Of a stretch of DNA of 64,000 bases, positions 63,308 to 64,000 are shown piece by piece. Location of the stretch: NCBI RefSeq assembly GCF_003025555.1, contig NZ_PYMH01000009.1:167475-231474 (forward strand), given 5' to 3'. The stretch is from Photobacterium lutimaris (lineage in GTDB: Bacteria > Pseudomonadota > Gammaproteobacteria > Enterobacterales > Vibrionaceae). Every line of letters starts with the position of its first letter. The stretch's first letter is position 1. A program made the position numbers and the translations under genes. A model generated the notes under the pieces. It saw only the letters and a program-made list of their open reading frames with translations. It made no database searches and was not told the DNA's origin.

Positions 63308-63616
63308 TTAAACCTCTTGTATAAATTGCTTCCTAAGTGCAGCTCGTTCTTCACAGCGCTCCTGATATTCTTCGCTTGCAGTAGCCATTGCATCCTTAAA
63401 TGCATGCTTTGCAGCTGATTTTTGTGCTCTAAACCTCCTTTGAAGTTCTCTCTGAGCTTCACGCACAGATCTTTCATGCTCCCTTAGAGCTTGAGCTTCT
63501 GCACGCTGCCGAACTTTCTCTCTACGTTGAGCTTCACGGGCGGCTTGCTTGTTGGCTTTATCTATCGCCTTTACAATCTTTATTGCCGTCCTTAAGCCAC
63601 TTCCTCGTCTCGCCAA
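63308..63616 (-). CDS. Small, highly basic coiled-coil protein ahead of the SNIPE-like gene
   Basis: 102 residues from a TTG start at 63616, chosen because a near-perfect AGGAGG (63627-63622) lies 5 nt upstream; the open frame extends 36 codons further but with no ribosome site and no coherent sequence. Product begins MARRGSGLRTAIKIVKAIDKAN, then is almost entirely Arg/Lys/Glu/Ala helix (about one third charged, strongly basic), ending ERAALRKQFIQEV. It precedes the SNIPE-like gene by 8 bp, so the two are co-transcribed. It could bind nucleic acid, the nuclease's coiled coil, or the membrane. No family recognised. Confidence 0.68.
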   Translation of the reverse strand: MARRGSGLRTAIKIVKAIDKANKQAAREAQRREKVRQRAEAQALREHERSVREAQRELQRRFRAQKSAAKHAFKDAMATASEEYQERCEERAALRKQFIQEV

Positions 63617-63752
63617 TGCACCCTCCTGTAAAAGCTGACATTTAACTGTCGATCGTAACATAGAGCAACTGGCTCGATTGTTATCGATATCAAACCAATA
63701 GAATAAAAATCTCAATACCATCAATCGATAGCACTTAGAAAGGCATAAATAT

Positions 63753-63872
63753 ATGGGCTACATTCGACGTGACTACAGCGAAGCATTAATCGAGGAATAC
63801 TGGTGCAAATTAGAGAAGTTCAACCAATGTGTCACTTACAATATTTTATTGATAGTTAACACTAAAACGTAA
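63753..63872 (+). CDS. Possible 39-residue ORF before the group II intron
   Basis: ATG with AAAGG 9-10 nt upstream. Product is polar at first (GYIRRDYSEALIEEYWCKLEK) then hydrophobic (YNILLIVNTKT). It reads divergently from the small basic gene and stops 6 bp before the presumed intron boundary. Unknown; may be a fragment of an interrupted gene. Confidence 0.3.
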   Translation: MGYIRRDYSEALIEEYWCKLEKFNQCVTYNILLIVNTKT

Positions 63873-63878
63873 AGGGGC

Positions 63879-64000
63879 GTGCGACGTGAGGTCGTATGAA
63901 GCGCTGTTCACCGCTCAACGAGTGAACCATCTGTATCACCAGATGAACCTAGGAGCCTGAATAAAGTAGCGGCTCTGACAATGTAACGAAGATTGGTTAT
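63879..64000 (+). mobile_element. Probable 5' end of a group II intron, cut by the window edge
   Basis: Begins with GTGCGAC, matching the conserved GUGYG 5' end of group II introns, followed by closely packed RNA-type stems: CGAC/GTCG (63882-63894), GTTCAC/GTGAAC, CATCTG/CAGATG and GGAGCC/GGCTCT, as in domain I. No open frame covers it. The reverse transcriptase/maturase expected downstream lies outside the window, so identity rests on the 5' consensus and folding. Other structured mobile RNAs remain possible. Confidence 0.6.

Noticed and set aside
63617..63724. Longer start for the basic gene ahead of the SNIPE-like nuclease
   Set aside because: No Shine-Dalgarno at 63724 and the extra residues look random; the TTG at 63616 has AGGAGG at ideal spacing.
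63873..64000. Integron attC site or retron RNA at the window end
   Set aside because: No attC core pair was seen, and the GTGCGAC start with serial stems fits a group II intron better; retron remains a weak alternative.
1..64000. CRISPR arrays, tRNA, rRNA, insertion sequences
   Set aside because: I looked for spaced direct repeats, tRNA cloverleaf sequences and transposase frames and found none apart from the probable group II intron end.

Overview
The window looks like chromosomal DNA of a marine gammaproteobacterium of the Vibrionaceae, probably Photobacterium or a close relative. This rests on divergent htpG/toxRS next to adk, hemH and gsk, a CsrB-type RNA under a VarA/UvrY-type site, OmpU/OmpL-like porins, a Vibrio-type DinG, and nagB lying next to nagE as in enteric bacteria. 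No database search was possible, so names rest on recognised family sequence, motifs and gene order.

Layout. 1-2.4 kb: 3'-truncated Ca-type P-type ATPase (minus). 2.9-5 kb: ybgI/NIF3, ybfA (DUF2517), a DUF1853 gene. 5-10 kb: the conserved pgm-seqA-ybfF-DUF2788-fldA-fur block, with a 28-codon upstream ORF overlapping fur (like E. coli uof). 10.2-21 kb: glnS, nagE divergent from nagBAC with two NagC-like operators about 94.5 bp apart, a CPA2 antiporter and asnB. 21-27 kb (minus): a small beta-barrel protein, gsk, hemH, adk and htpG with a sigma-32-like promoter. 27.4-30.7 kb: toxRS, a 9-copy heptamer repeat, an unlisted csrB regulatory RNA of about 390 nt, and a porin. 31-35.6 kb (minus): recR-ybaB-dnaX-apt-ybaN, with the dnaX programmed frameshift site conserved. 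35.7-44 kb: small membrane ORF, DksA/TraR-type protein, DUF2057, second porin, dinG, a TSUP permease, priC, an HDAC-like hydrolase, ybaM/rsmS and a lipoprotein. 45-52.7 kb: a six-gene copper-resistance operon (Cys/His-rich exported protein, CusC, CusB with C-terminal CusF domain, CusA, cupredoxin, CueP) behind a 19-bp-spacer CueR-type promoter. 52.8-54.3 kb: a CDF metal exporter with an AdcR-like MarR regulator behind two palindromes. 54.5-59.4 kb: lpxM, a GcvR-like ACT protein, a chemoreceptor, an unknown membrane-anchored protein and a methyltransferase.

From 59.4 kb to the end the window turns AT-rich and accessory. It holds a phospholipase-D-fold protein and a membrane-anchored DUF4041 plus GIY-YIG nuclease matching the SNIPE anti-phage family. 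That gene is preceded by a small, very basic coiled-coil gene with a TTG start and a near-perfect Shine-Dalgarno. The window ends in what looks like the 5' end of a group II intron. This is the best candidate for an under-described system: a possible two- or three-gene SNIPE-type defence locus.

Regulatory logic visible in sequence: GlcNAc control by NagC looping; Fur possibly coupled to a short upstream ORF; copper-induced efflux by CueR; metal-responsive CDF export by MarR; and a ToxR/CsrB/porin cluster linking envelope sensing with the carbon-storage regulator.
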